40,925 nucleotides of DNA, taken from positions 1 through 40,925 of the forward strand of contig DKUL01000063.1 in the NCBI GenBank assembly GCA_002490665.1, in the 5' to 3' direction. Source of the DNA: Lachnospiraceae bacterium UBA7205 (GTDB lineage: Bacteria; Bacillota; Clostridia; Lachnospirales; Lachnospiraceae). The translations under genes were made by a program, and so were the position numbers. Position 1 is the stretch's first letter. Every line of letters starts with the position of its first letter. The notes below the pieces were generated by a model, which saw only the letters and a program-made list of their open reading frames with translations, was not told the origin of the DNA and did no database searches. Shown here piece by piece: positions 16,437 through 24,457 of this stretch.

Positions 16437-16837
16437 AAATTTTGATTGATACACACATAGCAATCTGGGCGGTGGCAGATGACCCTAAGCTGCCGAAAAT
16501 GGCAAAAGACATTCTTATAGATGAGGGGAATGAGATTTACTATAGCACTGCATCAATATGGGAAATTATTATCAAGCATATGGCACATCCGGATAAAGTG
16601 ATTATTGATGGAGATACGCTGGCACAAAGTTGTGAAGATACAGGATTTAAGGTTTTGCCAGTTTTAAATCGGCACACTTTTGCACTGAAAAGCTTGCACT
16701 ATCCGGACGATGCACCTCGTCACAATGATCCGTTTGACAGGATAATGATTGCCCAGGCAAAGGCAGAAGAAATGAAATTTCTGACACACGACTCGCTCAT
16801 TCCATATTATCGTGAACCATTTATTATTCCAGTATAA
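16433..16837 (+). CDS. PIN-domain toxin, VapC family
   Basis: The 134-aa protein is a complete PIN domain. The acidic metal-binding residues are visible: Asp6 in LIDTHIAIW, Glu44 in SIWEI, Asp102 in NDPFDRIMIAQA, and Asp120 in LTHDSLI. VapC toxins are Mg-dependent endoribonucleases that cut specific tRNA or rRNA sites and are held in check by the co-encoded antitoxin. Translation is probably coupled to the antitoxin through the ATGA overlap. The codons are A/T-richer than those of the flanking glycan genes, suggesting independent acquisition. A terminator follows at 16867. Confidence 0.88.
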   Translation: MKILIDTHIAIWAVADDPKLPKMAKDILIDEGNEIYYSTASIWEIIIKHMAHPDKVIIDGDTLAQSCEDTGFKVLPVLNRHTFALKSLHYPDDAPRHNDPFDRIMIAQAKAEEMKFLTHDSLIPYYREPFIIPV

Positions 16838-16866
16838 TCACACAAGGCTTTTTTAAAGGATTCGCT

Positions 16867-16902
16867 AAGAGGGAAACTATTTTGCGGTTTGCCCTCTTTT
16901 TT
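16867..16902 (+). terminator. intrinsic terminator after the toxin gene
   Basis: AAGAGGGAAAC (16867-16877) pairs with GTTTGCCCTCTT (16887-16898), with one bulged base, and runs into a stretch of T residues to 16902. It separates the toxin-antitoxin operon from the convergent acyltransferase gene. Confidence 0.8.
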
Positions 16903-16956
16903 GATACATGTGGGCATTTAAATGATATATGCCATATCCGAATAAATATTTTTGGA

Positions 16957-18132
16957 TTAGCCAGAAGGTCTTAATTTTTTGTCTATTATGTCAAGCAGCT
17001 TCGTCATGTACAGCCCGAGGACGTAGATGACAAAAACCGTGGGGAGATACAGCGCACTGTAAAGCCGCAGGTCATTGTATGTATTTCCACCCAGCGTCAG
17101 GAAATAGGAGAGATCCTTGAGTCCGTACCAGCTGACGAACGCGTGAACAAGGTACATGCCATAGGAATGGCTGCCGCAGGATGCGATAAAGTCTGTGAAA
17201 AAATGCTTCTTGGGCAGATTTGCCGCGCACAGCTCGATATGGATAAAGCTCACGGCAAGCCAGTAGAACGACAGCCCGACAAGCGATGGAATGACAGAGT
17301 AGATGAAATTCTGCTCCGGCATCAGGTAAAGCCGGACAGACGCAAAGCATGTGACCGCGAACAAAACGATGGAGACAGGCAGCGGGCATTTTGCCGAAAA
17401 GCCTGTTTTTTCCTGAAAGTAGAGCAGGATGCCGAGGGAGAAGCAGGGCAGCTGGTTTGTAAAAAAATAGTACAAAAAAGAATTGTTGTATGGATAAAGT
17501 TCGTTGTCTGTGACGCCCGCGATATATCGCAGCAGCACACAGTTCAGGATAAGAAAAATAACAGGTATTATCATGATAAGCGGCCGCTTCAGTGAATATA
17601 TTTTTTCAAATAACAGGATGAGAAGCGGAAACAGTGCGTACAAAATAAATGTCGTTCCGATATACCATCCGCCGGGAAAGACGTTATTGATGTAGTCCGG
17701 AAAAAAACCATGCAGGAACAGGACGTTTATGAGGATGGCGGCAGGCTTCCTGTTGACGATAAATCCGGGAGAGTGGTCAAGGACGTCCATAAAGAGGACA
17801 TTGAGCAGGAAGTTGACACACAAAATAATGAGAAATCCGGGTGCGAGGCGCAGGTAACGGCGCAGGACAAACTGGCCGCTGCATTTCAGGTGCTGCCGGA
17901 CGGTAAGGCGGGCTTCCTGCGGGGCGGCATTTTTGGAGACGAGATGGAACCACGAATAGCAGAGCGCCATTCCGGAGACCATAAAAAAGAGCTGGCATCC
18001 CATCTGACCGTAGTTTATCAGCTGGCGGAGCCCTGACATATCCTTCATGATAAAATGGCGGTTGTGCACCATGATAATCATGAGAATGCCGATACCCTTT
18101 AAAACGTTGAGCGACTTGAGCTGTTTTTTCAT
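16957..18132 (-). CDS. acyltransferase-3 family membrane O-acyltransferase
   Basis: From the ATG at 18132 the product is 391 aa with about ten membrane segments. It opens with KSLNVLKGIGILMIIMVHNRHF, the hallmark of OafA/YrhL-type acyltransferases, with the essential His in MVHNRH near residue 23. These enzymes carry an acyl group, usually acetyl, across the membrane onto extracytoplasmic glycans or lipids. The frame continues 32 codons further upstream, but that part is hydrophilic and unlike the family. It is the only full-length minus-strand gene in the window and is divergent from a secreted SGNH hydrolase; in many relatives an SGNH domain is fused to the C-terminus, so the two may cooperate. 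Confidence 0.88.
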   Translation of the reverse strand: MKKQLKSLNVLKGIGILMIIMVHNRHFIMKDMSGLRQLINYGQMGCQLFFMVSGMALCYSWFHLVSKNAAPQEARLTVRQHLKCSGQFVLRRYLRLAPGFLIILCVNFLLNVLFMDVLDHSPGFIVNRKPAAILINVLFLHGFFPDYINNVFPGGWYIGTTFILYALFPLLILLFEKIYSLKRPLIMIIPVIFLILNCVLLRYIAGVTDNELYPYNNSFLYYFFTNQLPCFSLGILLYFQEKTGFSAKCPLPVSIVLFAVTCFASVRLYLMPEQNFIYSVIPSLVGLSFYWLAVSFIHIELCAANLPKKHFFTDFIASCGSHSYGMYLVHAFVSWYGLKDLSYFLTLGGNTYNDLRLYSALYLPTVFVIYVLGLYMTKLLDIIDKKLRPSG

Positions 18133-18162
18133 ATCCTGATTCCGTCCTTTCCATATAGTAAC

Positions 18163-18191
18163 ATTTTGCCACCTTTTTCCTGTTTTGTAAA
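18163..18191 (-). promoter_or_regulatory. promoter of the acyltransferase gene
   Basis: On the minus strand TTTACA (18191-18186; 5/6) is followed after 17 nt by CAAAAT (18168-18163), preceded by TGG as in extended -10 promoters. It gives a leader of about 25 nt. Confidence 0.45.
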
Positions 18192-18214
18192 CCCGATTTC
18201 GTGCGTTATGAGTC

Positions 18215-18243
18215 TGTACATATCCCAAAAAAAATAGTAATAT
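18215..18243 (+). promoter_or_regulatory. possible promoter of the SGNH hydrolase gene
   Basis: TGTACA (18215-18220), 17 nt, then TAATAT (18238-18243), a fair match. It is back-to-back with the minus-strand promoter at 18163-18191 in the divergent gap. Confidence 0.4.
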
Positions 18244-18285
18244 ATTGGTAATAAGTTTTTTGCGAATGAGAAAGAGGGACAGGGT

Positions 18286-19467
18286 ATGAAAAAATTTTTC
18301 CTAGAAGCGATTGTAGCGGCGGGCATCATCACCTTTCTGCCTCAGCCATCCGGTTGTGTTATGGCAGCGGAGCAGTCTCAGGCACCGGAAGCGCCGCAGA
18401 CTGAGATACCAGCATTACAGCCGCCGTCAGACATCGGCATGCCAGGGATGCAGCCGCCGTCAGCCGAGACGTTGTTAACGGAAGCTGTGGTGATGCCGGT
18501 GCCTGCGGACGAAACGGCACTCGTGCCAGCAGTGGAGAATGTGGACAGCGAGGCGGCGCTGATAATGAATGCGCAGGCAGAACTTGCCGCGCTGGGGATT
18601 CCGCTTGAGAAATATCATGTGATCAATATCCTCGGGGATTCGCTCACGGAAGGCGTGGGGGCGCGGACGCCTGACAAGGCATATCCAGTCGTTTTGTCGA
18701 AGCTTACGGGCGCGGTGGTGAACAATTATGGCGTTTCTGGTTCCAGAATCACGGATATACCGGAGGGATGGACAAATCCCGGCTCGTTTGTCGACAGGAT
18801 GTATGCCATGGACAAAGCAGCGGATTTGGTAATCGTATTTGGCGGGACAAATGATTTCTGGTTTGGCGACTGTCCAATCGGGAAACGGACAGACACGAAA
18901 CCCAATACGTTTTACGGTGCGCTCAACACAATGCTCCCCTATCTGAAAAATGCGCATCCCAATGCCGACATTGTCCTGATTGTCCCATACCAGCAGAGCA
19001 AGGATGCGGATGCGACGCATTCTTACAAAAGAAGCACATACAGCGATTTCGGAACAGGCACATTTAAGCAGTACCGGAATGCGATGCTTGACAGGTGTGA
19101 GTATTACGGTATACCAGTGCTTGACCTGTACTCGGATTATGAGCTGAATCTGGCGGACAACAGGGAGGCGCTCGAGGCGTATGGCAATTTCATCTGTGAT
19201 GGCTGTCACCTGAATGATGCCGGTTACAATCTGCTTGCCAGAAAGATATATCGCTTTATCATGCAGGATTTTTCGGCTTATGTGCCCCTGTACACAGAAA
19301 TTAATGATATGGTATTTGAGACTGCGGCGCTGCCTGCGCTGGTTCAGAATGGAGGCTTTGTGCTGCCAAATGGTCAGGTGATACCAGTCAAGCCGGGATT
19401 CGAGGCAGACCCGACCATGCCATTACAACAGCTTTATCAAAACCTTATTATTTCAGCCATGTATTGA
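18286..19467 (+). CDS. secreted SGNH/GDSL-family hydrolase
   Basis: The 393-aa protein has an N-terminal signal sequence (MKKFFLEAIVAAGIITF) and a Pro/Ala-rich linker to about residue 90. The SGNH domain covers about 110-325: block I GDSLTEG (Ser119), block II YGVSGSR (148-154), block III GGTND (Asn189), block V CDGCHLN (Asp305, His308). All four catalytic blocks are present. A Cys at 24 after PSG could be an unusual lipobox, but the -3 residue is Pro, so cleavage near VMA is as likely. It probably adds or removes O-acyl groups on the wall glycan, perhaps with the divergent acyltransferase. About 70 residues after the domain have no recognised fold. Confidence 0.88.
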   Translation: MKKFFLEAIVAAGIITFLPQPSGCVMAAEQSQAPEAPQTEIPALQPPSDIGMPGMQPPSAETLLTEAVVMPVPADETALVPAVENVDSEAALIMNAQAELAALGIPLEKYHVINILGDSLTEGVGARTPDKAYPVVLSKLTGAVVNNYGVSGSRITDIPEGWTNPGSFVDRMYAMDKAADLVIVFGGTNDFWFGDCPIGKRTDTKPNTFYGALNTMLPYLKNAHPNADIVLIVPYQQSKDADATHSYKRSTYSDFGTGTFKQYRNAMLDRCEYYGIPVLDLYSDYELNLADNREALEAYGNFICDGCHLNDAGYNLLARKIYRFIMQDFSAYVPLYTEINDMVFETAALPALVQNGGFVLPNGQVIPVKPGFEADPTMPLQQLYQNLIISAMY

Positions 19468-19475
19468 TGCCATTC

Positions 19476-19504
19476 TTTACCAATGGAAAATAGTGTGCTA
19501 TCAT
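19476..19504 (+). promoter_or_regulatory. promoter upstream of the first plus-strand cluster gene
   Basis: TTTACC (19476-19481), 17 nt, TATCAT (19499-19504), with TG-C directly before the -10 as in extended -10 promoters. It may drive 19534 and possibly the long run of genes behind it. Confidence 0.5.
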
Positions 19505-19533
19505 AGAGGGATACGAAAGGTGGAGACGGTGCG

Positions 19534-21297
19534 ATGAGGACATTCGGGAACGCATGCAAGAGAAACTGGCATTTTATGCTGGCAGGGGCAATTTTTGTAT
19601 TTGAGGCGGTAATATTGCTGCTGTTGCGGGAAAAGATATATGTGGGAATCTGTGATAACCTGGATTTGTTTATTACACAGCTGAAAATGCTGCGCGATAA
19701 CAGCGCGTTTTTTGCCCGCAATCAGGCAATGCCGGTGCTGGGAAGCATTGACAGGAACTATTTTCCGTCGGAGTTTTCCCTCTATAATCTTTTATATCTG
19801 ATTCTGCCGGATATTTATGCGTATATTGCCGGATATCTGCTAAAGCTTGTGCTTGCCTTTTTCTCGTCGCTGCTGCTGGCAAGGCATGTGCTGCGGGAAT
19901 CCTATGGAAAATACGAAAAAATTGTGGTGCTGGTGGCTGTGGCGTTTGCGCTCCTGCCGGTCTATCCCATGTATGCCATATGCTTTTCGTCGATGCCGCT
20001 TATTTTATATCTGCTGATTCGCATTTACGAGAAGCCAAAATGGCAGCTGTTCCTTATGGTGTTTCTATATCCGTTTTTGTCGTATTTTACCTTTTTCGGT
20101 GCATTTATTCTGGGATACTTATTCATTGCGATTGTTATTTTATGGATAAAGGATCGGAAGCCGTCCTTTTCGCTTGCCGGGGCACTGCTCTGTCTCATGG
20201 CAGGCTATGTGTGTTTTGAGTACAGGCTGTTCGGCATCATGCTGCTGTCTGATGAGGAGACCATCCGGAGTACCATGGTGGTCGCAAGCTATGGGGCAGC
20301 GGATCTTTGGAAATGCTTTCTCGATGTATTCCTGCATGGGTTTTCCCACGCGAAATCCGTTCATACCTATTTTGTGCTGCCAGTCTGCGGTCTCTATTTT
20401 ATATGGAATACGGTGCAGTATCTCACAGGCAGGAAAGCAGGGAAATTTTATGCCGATGCATTTAACATCACGGTAGCGTTTATTGTGTTCAACTGTGCGG
20501 TCTACGCACTCTATTTCTGGGAGCCGTTAAGAAACCTGGTGGAGACCATTTTGCCGCCGTTAAAGGGATTCCAGTACGGCAGAACCATATTTTTTAATAC
20601 TTTCGCATGGTATCTTGCGTTCTTTCTTGCGATAAAGGAACTGTATGATAAAAAACGTATGTTATATCCTGTGCTTTCCTGCGTTGCAGGCATTGTTGCA
20701 ATTCTGGTTGTCGGCGGCACGCAGTGCGAGTACAGCGACTTTTATAACACATGTTATTGCAATTTGTACAAGCTGTTGAAGCATGTGGATGTGAACCAGT
20801 TAAGCTATGGCGAGTTCTATGGCGGTTCACTTATAGAGGAAATTAAGGCGGACATTGGCTATACGCCTGATAAGGGGGCATGTGCCTACGGTTTCCACCC
20901 GGCGATGCTTTCCTACAATGGCATCACCACGATTGACGGCTATTGCGGTTACTACAGCCAGAATTACAAGGAAGAGTTCCGCGCGGCAATCGCGCCGGCG
21001 CTCGACGCGAACCAAAACTGGCAGGCATACTATGATGACTGGGGATGCAGGGCATATCTGTTTTCGGCATCCGGTGAGAACCTATACGATTTCGGCGCGA
21101 ATGCCGCCGCCGTGCCGCAGGACATCCTGATTGACGCGCCGGCGCTGCGGCAGCTGGGATGTGACTATATTTTTTCAAGGGTGGAGATTACGAATGCGGA
21201 TGCGATGCAGCTGCATCTGGTAAACAGATATGCGGATGACGAAATGCCATACAGCGTTTACCTGTATGAATTGTTATGCACACGGGCGTCCAGATGA
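19534..21297 (+). CDS. polytopic membrane protein, GT-C-like (possibly DUF6044 type)
   Basis: The 587-aa protein has about eleven membrane segments followed by a soluble, probably outward-facing C-terminal domain (about 400-587) rich in Tyr and Asp. The first outer loop has YVGICDNLDLFITQLK, placing Asp41/Asp44 where GT-C transferases keep their catalytic acid. The overall plan and the DNLD motif recall the DUF6044/YkoS group, thought to act in envelope polysaccharide synthesis; this is from memory and not firm. The start follows AAAGGTGGAG. The last residues, LLCTRASR, are encoded inside intergenic repeat copy B, so the native C-terminus may have been altered by that insertion. Confidence 0.7.
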   Translation: MRTFGNACKRNWHFMLAGAIFVFEAVILLLLREKIYVGICDNLDLFITQLKMLRDNSAFFARNQAMPVLGSIDRNYFPSEFSLYNLLYLILPDIYAYIAGYLLKLVLAFFSSLLLARHVLRESYGKYEKIVVLVAVAFALLPVYPMYAICFSSMPLILYLLIRIYEKPKWQLFLMVFLYPFLSYFTFFGAFILGYLFIAIVILWIKDRKPSFSLAGALLCLMAGYVCFEYRLFGIMLLSDEETIRSTMVVASYGAADLWKCFLDVFLHGFSHAKSVHTYFVLPVCGLYFIWNTVQYLTGRKAGKFYADAFNITVAFIVFNCAVYALYFWEPLRNLVETILPPLKGFQYGRTIFFNTFAWYLAFFLAIKELYDKKRMLYPVLSCVAGIVAILVVGGTQCEYSDFYNTCYCNLYKLLKHVDVNQLSYGEFYGGSLIEEIKADIGYTPDKGACAYGFHPAMLSYNGITTIDGYCGYYSQNYKEEFRAAIAPALDANQNWQAYYDDWGCRAYLFSASGENLYDFGANAAAVPQDILIDAPALRQLGCDYIFSRVEITNADAMQLHLVNRYADDEMPYSVYLYELLCTRASR

Positions 21298-21365
21298 AAT
21301 ATGTCAGCAAGCTGACGGACGCCCGGCGCAGCGAGTAGGGGCGAAGGTCATTCCCCTACTCGATT
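21275..21365. repeat. structured intergenic repeat, copy B (complete)
   Basis: This 91-nt element is related to 12312-12390. It holds three nested or tandem palindromes: outer stem CGGGCGTCC/GGACGCCCG, an inner perfect hairpin GTCAGC-AA-GCTGAC missing from copy A, and a second stem CGAGTAGGGG/CCCCTACTCG with a loop of about 11 nt. No T-run follows, so it is not a standard terminator. It begins inside the 3' end of the gene ending at 21297 and stops just before the ribosome binding site of the radical SAM gene. The layout fits a small non-autonomous mobile or REP-like element. Confidence 0.85.
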
Positions 21366-21394
21366 AATAGGAATAAGTATTGGAAAGGAAACAA

Positions 21395-22849
21395 ATGCAA
21401 ATGAGTAAGAAAAGAGTATTGCTGTTTTATCCGCCCGGGGCGCTTTTTCAGAGGGGGGAGGACCGCTGCCAGCAGAATATTGACGACGGCTCCGCGCAGG
21501 CGATGCGCGCGTGCAACGATCTGGGCTACGCCGCTGCAATCCTTATGAAAAGCGGTTACGAGGTAAAGCTTCAGGATTACCAGACACAGGGCGACACCTT
21601 TGGCGCGCTGTTAAGGGATATGGATGCCTTCCGTCCGGACATGATTATGATGAGCATCACGAACACGACCATTTTTGACGATATCAAGGTCGTGAATGAG
21701 CTGAAGGCGAATTACGACCCGATTGTCGTGCTGAAGGGGGCGCTCTTCTACGCGCCGGAGCAGGCAATGCTCGACATGCTGGACCTGTCCAATGTGGATT
21801 ACCTGATTGGCGGGGAGATTGACTTCTGCATTGGAAAGATAGCGGATTATTGCTTTCAGGGAATAGGAAAGCCCGAAGAAATCAATAATATTTTATATAA
21901 GGATGAAAATGGCAGGATGGTGCCCACGCGGTTCCATGTGTGGGACGACGACCTGGACGCGCAGCCGTTCCCGGCGCGGGAGCTGATGCGAAACGAGCTA
22001 TACATCCGTCCGGACACAAAGGAGCCGATGGCGACAATCCAGACGGCAAGGGGATGCCCGAGCCAGTGCGTGTTCTGCCTGACACCGGAGATATCGGGAA
22101 AGCGCGTGCGTTTCCGCAGTCCGCAGAACGTGCTGGACGAGATGATCGAGTGCTACGAAAAGCACCACATCCGCAACTTCTTTTTCAAGGCGGACACGTT
22201 CACCATCAATCCGGCGTGGGTCAAGGAGATGTGCGAGCTGATTATCCATTCCAGGATTTATGGCAAGATTGAATTTACGGCAAACTCGCGCGTGCGTCCG
22301 CTCAGCAAGGAGACGCTGGAGCTGATGAAAAAGGCAGGCTGCTTTCTGGTGGCATTTGGTTTTGAGTCCGGCAGCGATGAGATGCTCAAAACGATGCGCA
22401 AAGGTACTACAGTGGAGGAAAACAGACAGGCGGCAAGGTGGTGCAAGGAAATCGGGCTTAAGTTCTGGGGCTATTTCGTCATCGGATTTCCATGGGAGAC
22501 GAAGGAGGACATCCTGATGACGAAGAAGCTCGTCATGGAGACCGACCCGGACTTTATCGAGGTCACGATAGCGCTTCCGTTTTATGGCACGCCGATGTAT
22601 GAGACCTGTAAGCAGGAAAAGCTGCTGGAAAAGTCCGTGCTCGGAAGTGACTTTTTCCATTCGAGCACAAAGGGCACCATGCACCTGACGCTGGACGAGG
22701 TCATGAAGCTTCGCAAGAACATCCTGCTCGGCTTTTACCTGAGGCCGAAGTACATCATCCGCAGAATGGGTGACTGCGTCAAGGATCCGGGCATTTTTGT
22801 GCAGTATGTGAAGTACGGGCTGAAGCTTGTGGTGAATCTCTTTAAATAA
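21395..22849 (+). CDS. B12-binding-domain radical SAM enzyme
   Basis: The 484-aa protein starts at ATG 21395 with AAAGGAA 5 nt upstream. An N-terminal cobalamin-binding-like domain covers about 1-160 (VLLFYPPGALFQRG, MIMMSITNTT, LIGGEID). The radical SAM core has the CxxxCxxC motif RGCPSQCVFC (Cys221, 225, 228), FFKADTF and FGFESGSDEMLKTMRKGT. These enzymes cleave S-adenosylmethionine and often transfer methyl groups to unactivated carbons, or rearrange substrates. The C-terminal stretch with FYLRPKYIIRRM is common in lipid- and glycan-linked members. In this cluster it may modify a sugar or the lipid carrier. Substrate unknown. Confidence 0.85.
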   Translation: MQMSKKRVLLFYPPGALFQRGEDRCQQNIDDGSAQAMRACNDLGYAAAILMKSGYEVKLQDYQTQGDTFGALLRDMDAFRPDMIMMSITNTTIFDDIKVVNELKANYDPIVVLKGALFYAPEQAMLDMLDLSNVDYLIGGEIDFCIGKIADYCFQGIGKPEEINNILYKDENGRMVPTRFHVWDDDLDAQPFPARELMRNELYIRPDTKEPMATIQTARGCPSQCVFCLTPEISGKRVRFRSPQNVLDEMIECYEKHHIRNFFFKADTFTINPAWVKEMCELIIHSRIYGKIEFTANSRVRPLSKETLELMKKAGCFLVAFGFESGSDEMLKTMRKGTTVEENRQAARWCKEIGLKFWGYFVIGFPWETKEDILMTKKLVMETDPDFIEVTIALPFYGTPMYETCKQEKLLEKSVLGSDFFHSSTKGTMHLTLDEVMKLRKNILLGFYLRPKYIIRRMGDCVKDPGIFVQYVKYGLKLVVNLFK

Positions 22850-22873
22850 TAAAAGGCTATTTAGGGATGGGAT

Positions 22874-24439
22874 ATGGACAAATTGAGCAGAATACGCCTG
22901 CCGGAGTGGGTTACGGCAGGCGTGGCATTTATTTATTATTGGATTATGGCGCTGTATAAGCTTACGGACGCGCCAATCTGGCAGGACGAGGCGATGGAGT
23001 TCTACTGTTCCCTGCCTGTGAAAGGCGCGATCAGGGGCGTGACGGAGTACGCCACAATGTATGAACGGATGGCGTATATCCAGCAGCAGCCGCCATTATA
23101 CAACTGGTTTATCTGTCTTTGGCTCGAGGTCAGCCATGGCGAATGGTGGTACCGCCTTTCCAGCGTGCTGATGGGATTTGGCGCTGCAGTTGGGATTTAT
23201 CTCGTGATCAGAAAGCTATGTAACCGCTATATGGCGGCTTTTTGTGTTGTGATATACGCCAGCATTTATATTTTGATGTACTATGTCAAGGAAGCGTCCG
23301 AGTATACAATGCTGATTATGTTTCTTGCATGGACGGTTTACCTGTATTTTCACATTTTGGAGAAAGCTACAGTCAAAAGGGCGCTCGGGTTTACGGCGCT
23401 TTGCGTCATCGATGTATACACGCATTATGGCGCTGTCTTTGTGGTGGTTCCGATGGCATTGCAGCTGTTATTTTACTATGCACGAAGCAGGGAATGGGCT
23501 GCATTCAAGGCGGCACTCGTGTCATATATCGCTGCGGCAGCCGGGGCAGGGATTCCCCTTGTCGTCCTGTTCCTGGTTCCGCAGTCGACAAACGCAGTCT
23601 CCACGCTTGGCATTGACAAGCCGATTGAGATTACGGGAAACAATATTGTGCTGGATTTTTTTGACAGCATGATGTGGGTGCTCCGGTGGTGCATGCTCGA
23701 CTACGACAGGGACTGGGACAAGCTGACATGGGCTATCTGGATTATCCTGTTTGCGCTGATTCTCATGGGCATTTTCGTGTGGCGGCGCACAAGGCGCAGA
23801 TGCGTAAGGCAGTTCATCAGCTGCAACATTGGCATTTTCATGATTTATTATGTGCTGACGACGCTCAACGTCTATTCTTACGGATGGTTTGGAAACCGGT
23901 ACAACCTCTTTATTTTTCCGGTCTGGTTCGTCCTGATTGCGCTGATGATTTATGAGACGCTTGATATTTTAAAGGACTGGAAATGGACGCGGTATTTCCG
24001 TTATGCGGTCATTGTGGGGATGCTGCTGTTTTGCTGTTATGGCGTGAAGCGGATTCATAACCACTGGGCAAAGATGGATTTGCGCACGGTGGTGGCGACA
24101 TGGTATGCGGACAAGGGATATGAGCTGCCGACCTATGTAAATTTTCACCAAAGATATCCGTTTGTGTACTATCTCACACTCAGCGCGGCGTACAGTGAGG
24201 ACAAGTGGGAAAATATTTATTGCAGCCAGAATTTGGAGTCGCTGAATTATTCTGACGAGGAGTGGATTGCATTTCTGGAGACGGAGGTCTATCCGGACGG
24301 GCTTCCCGAAAAGCTCTATGTCGTGTCAGGGCAGTTTGACGCGGCGGCAAGGGCGCTGGCGGATTATGGGTATGAGGTGGACGCGGTCGTGGACACGACG
24401 GCAAAGCTGTTTCTCCTGACTGCCCCTGAAGAACATTAA
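22874..24439 (+). CDS. GT-C fold glycosyltransferase (PMT/ArnT-like, dolichyl-phosphate-mannose-type)
   Basis: The 521-aa protein has about eleven membrane segments. The first outer loop carries APIWQDEAMEFYCS with Asp38-Glu39, the catalytic acidic motif of GT39/GT83-type enzymes, followed by QQQPPLYNW, a variant of the HPPLY motif. These enzymes work outside the membrane and use polyprenyl-phosphate sugars as donors. A soluble tail of about 120 residues (EDKWENIYCSQNLES...) would face outward. It would decorate the growing or finished glycan. Spacing to its neighbours is 24 and 18 nt, consistent with one operon. Sugar unknown. Confidence 0.82.
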   Translation: MDKLSRIRLPEWVTAGVAFIYYWIMALYKLTDAPIWQDEAMEFYCSLPVKGAIRGVTEYATMYERMAYIQQQPPLYNWFICLWLEVSHGEWWYRLSSVLMGFGAAVGIYLVIRKLCNRYMAAFCVVIYASIYILMYYVKEASEYTMLIMFLAWTVYLYFHILEKATVKRALGFTALCVIDVYTHYGAVFVVVPMALQLLFYYARSREWAAFKAALVSYIAAAAGAGIPLVVLFLVPQSTNAVSTLGIDKPIEITGNNIVLDFFDSMMWVLRWCMLDYDRDWDKLTWAIWIILFALILMGIFVWRRTRRRCVRQFISCNIGIFMIYYVLTTLNVYSYGWFGNRYNLFIFPVWFVLIALMIYETLDILKDWKWTRYFRYAVIVGMLLFCCYGVKRIHNHWAKMDLRTVVATWYADKGYELPTYVNFHQRYPFVYYLTLSAAYSEDKWENIYCSQNLESLNYSDEEWIAFLETEVYPDGLPEKLYVVSGQFDAAARALADYGYEVDAVVDTTAKLFLLTAPEEH

Positions 24440-24457
24440 AAAAGAAGGGTCAAGGAT

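Noticed and set aside
17143..18036. Plus-strand frames inside the acyltransferase gene
   Set aside because: The minus-strand frame has the full acyltransferase-3 signature; these are charged shadows of membrane segments.
18133..18228. Upstream extension of the acyltransferase gene to 18228
   Set aside because: The extra 32 residues are hydrophilic, cover the promoter region, and the family starts at MKKQLKSLNVLKG.
19467..19492. CCATT/AATGG inverted repeat after the SGNH gene
   Set aside because: Only 5 bp with no T-run; it overlaps the promoter for the next gene and is not a terminator.
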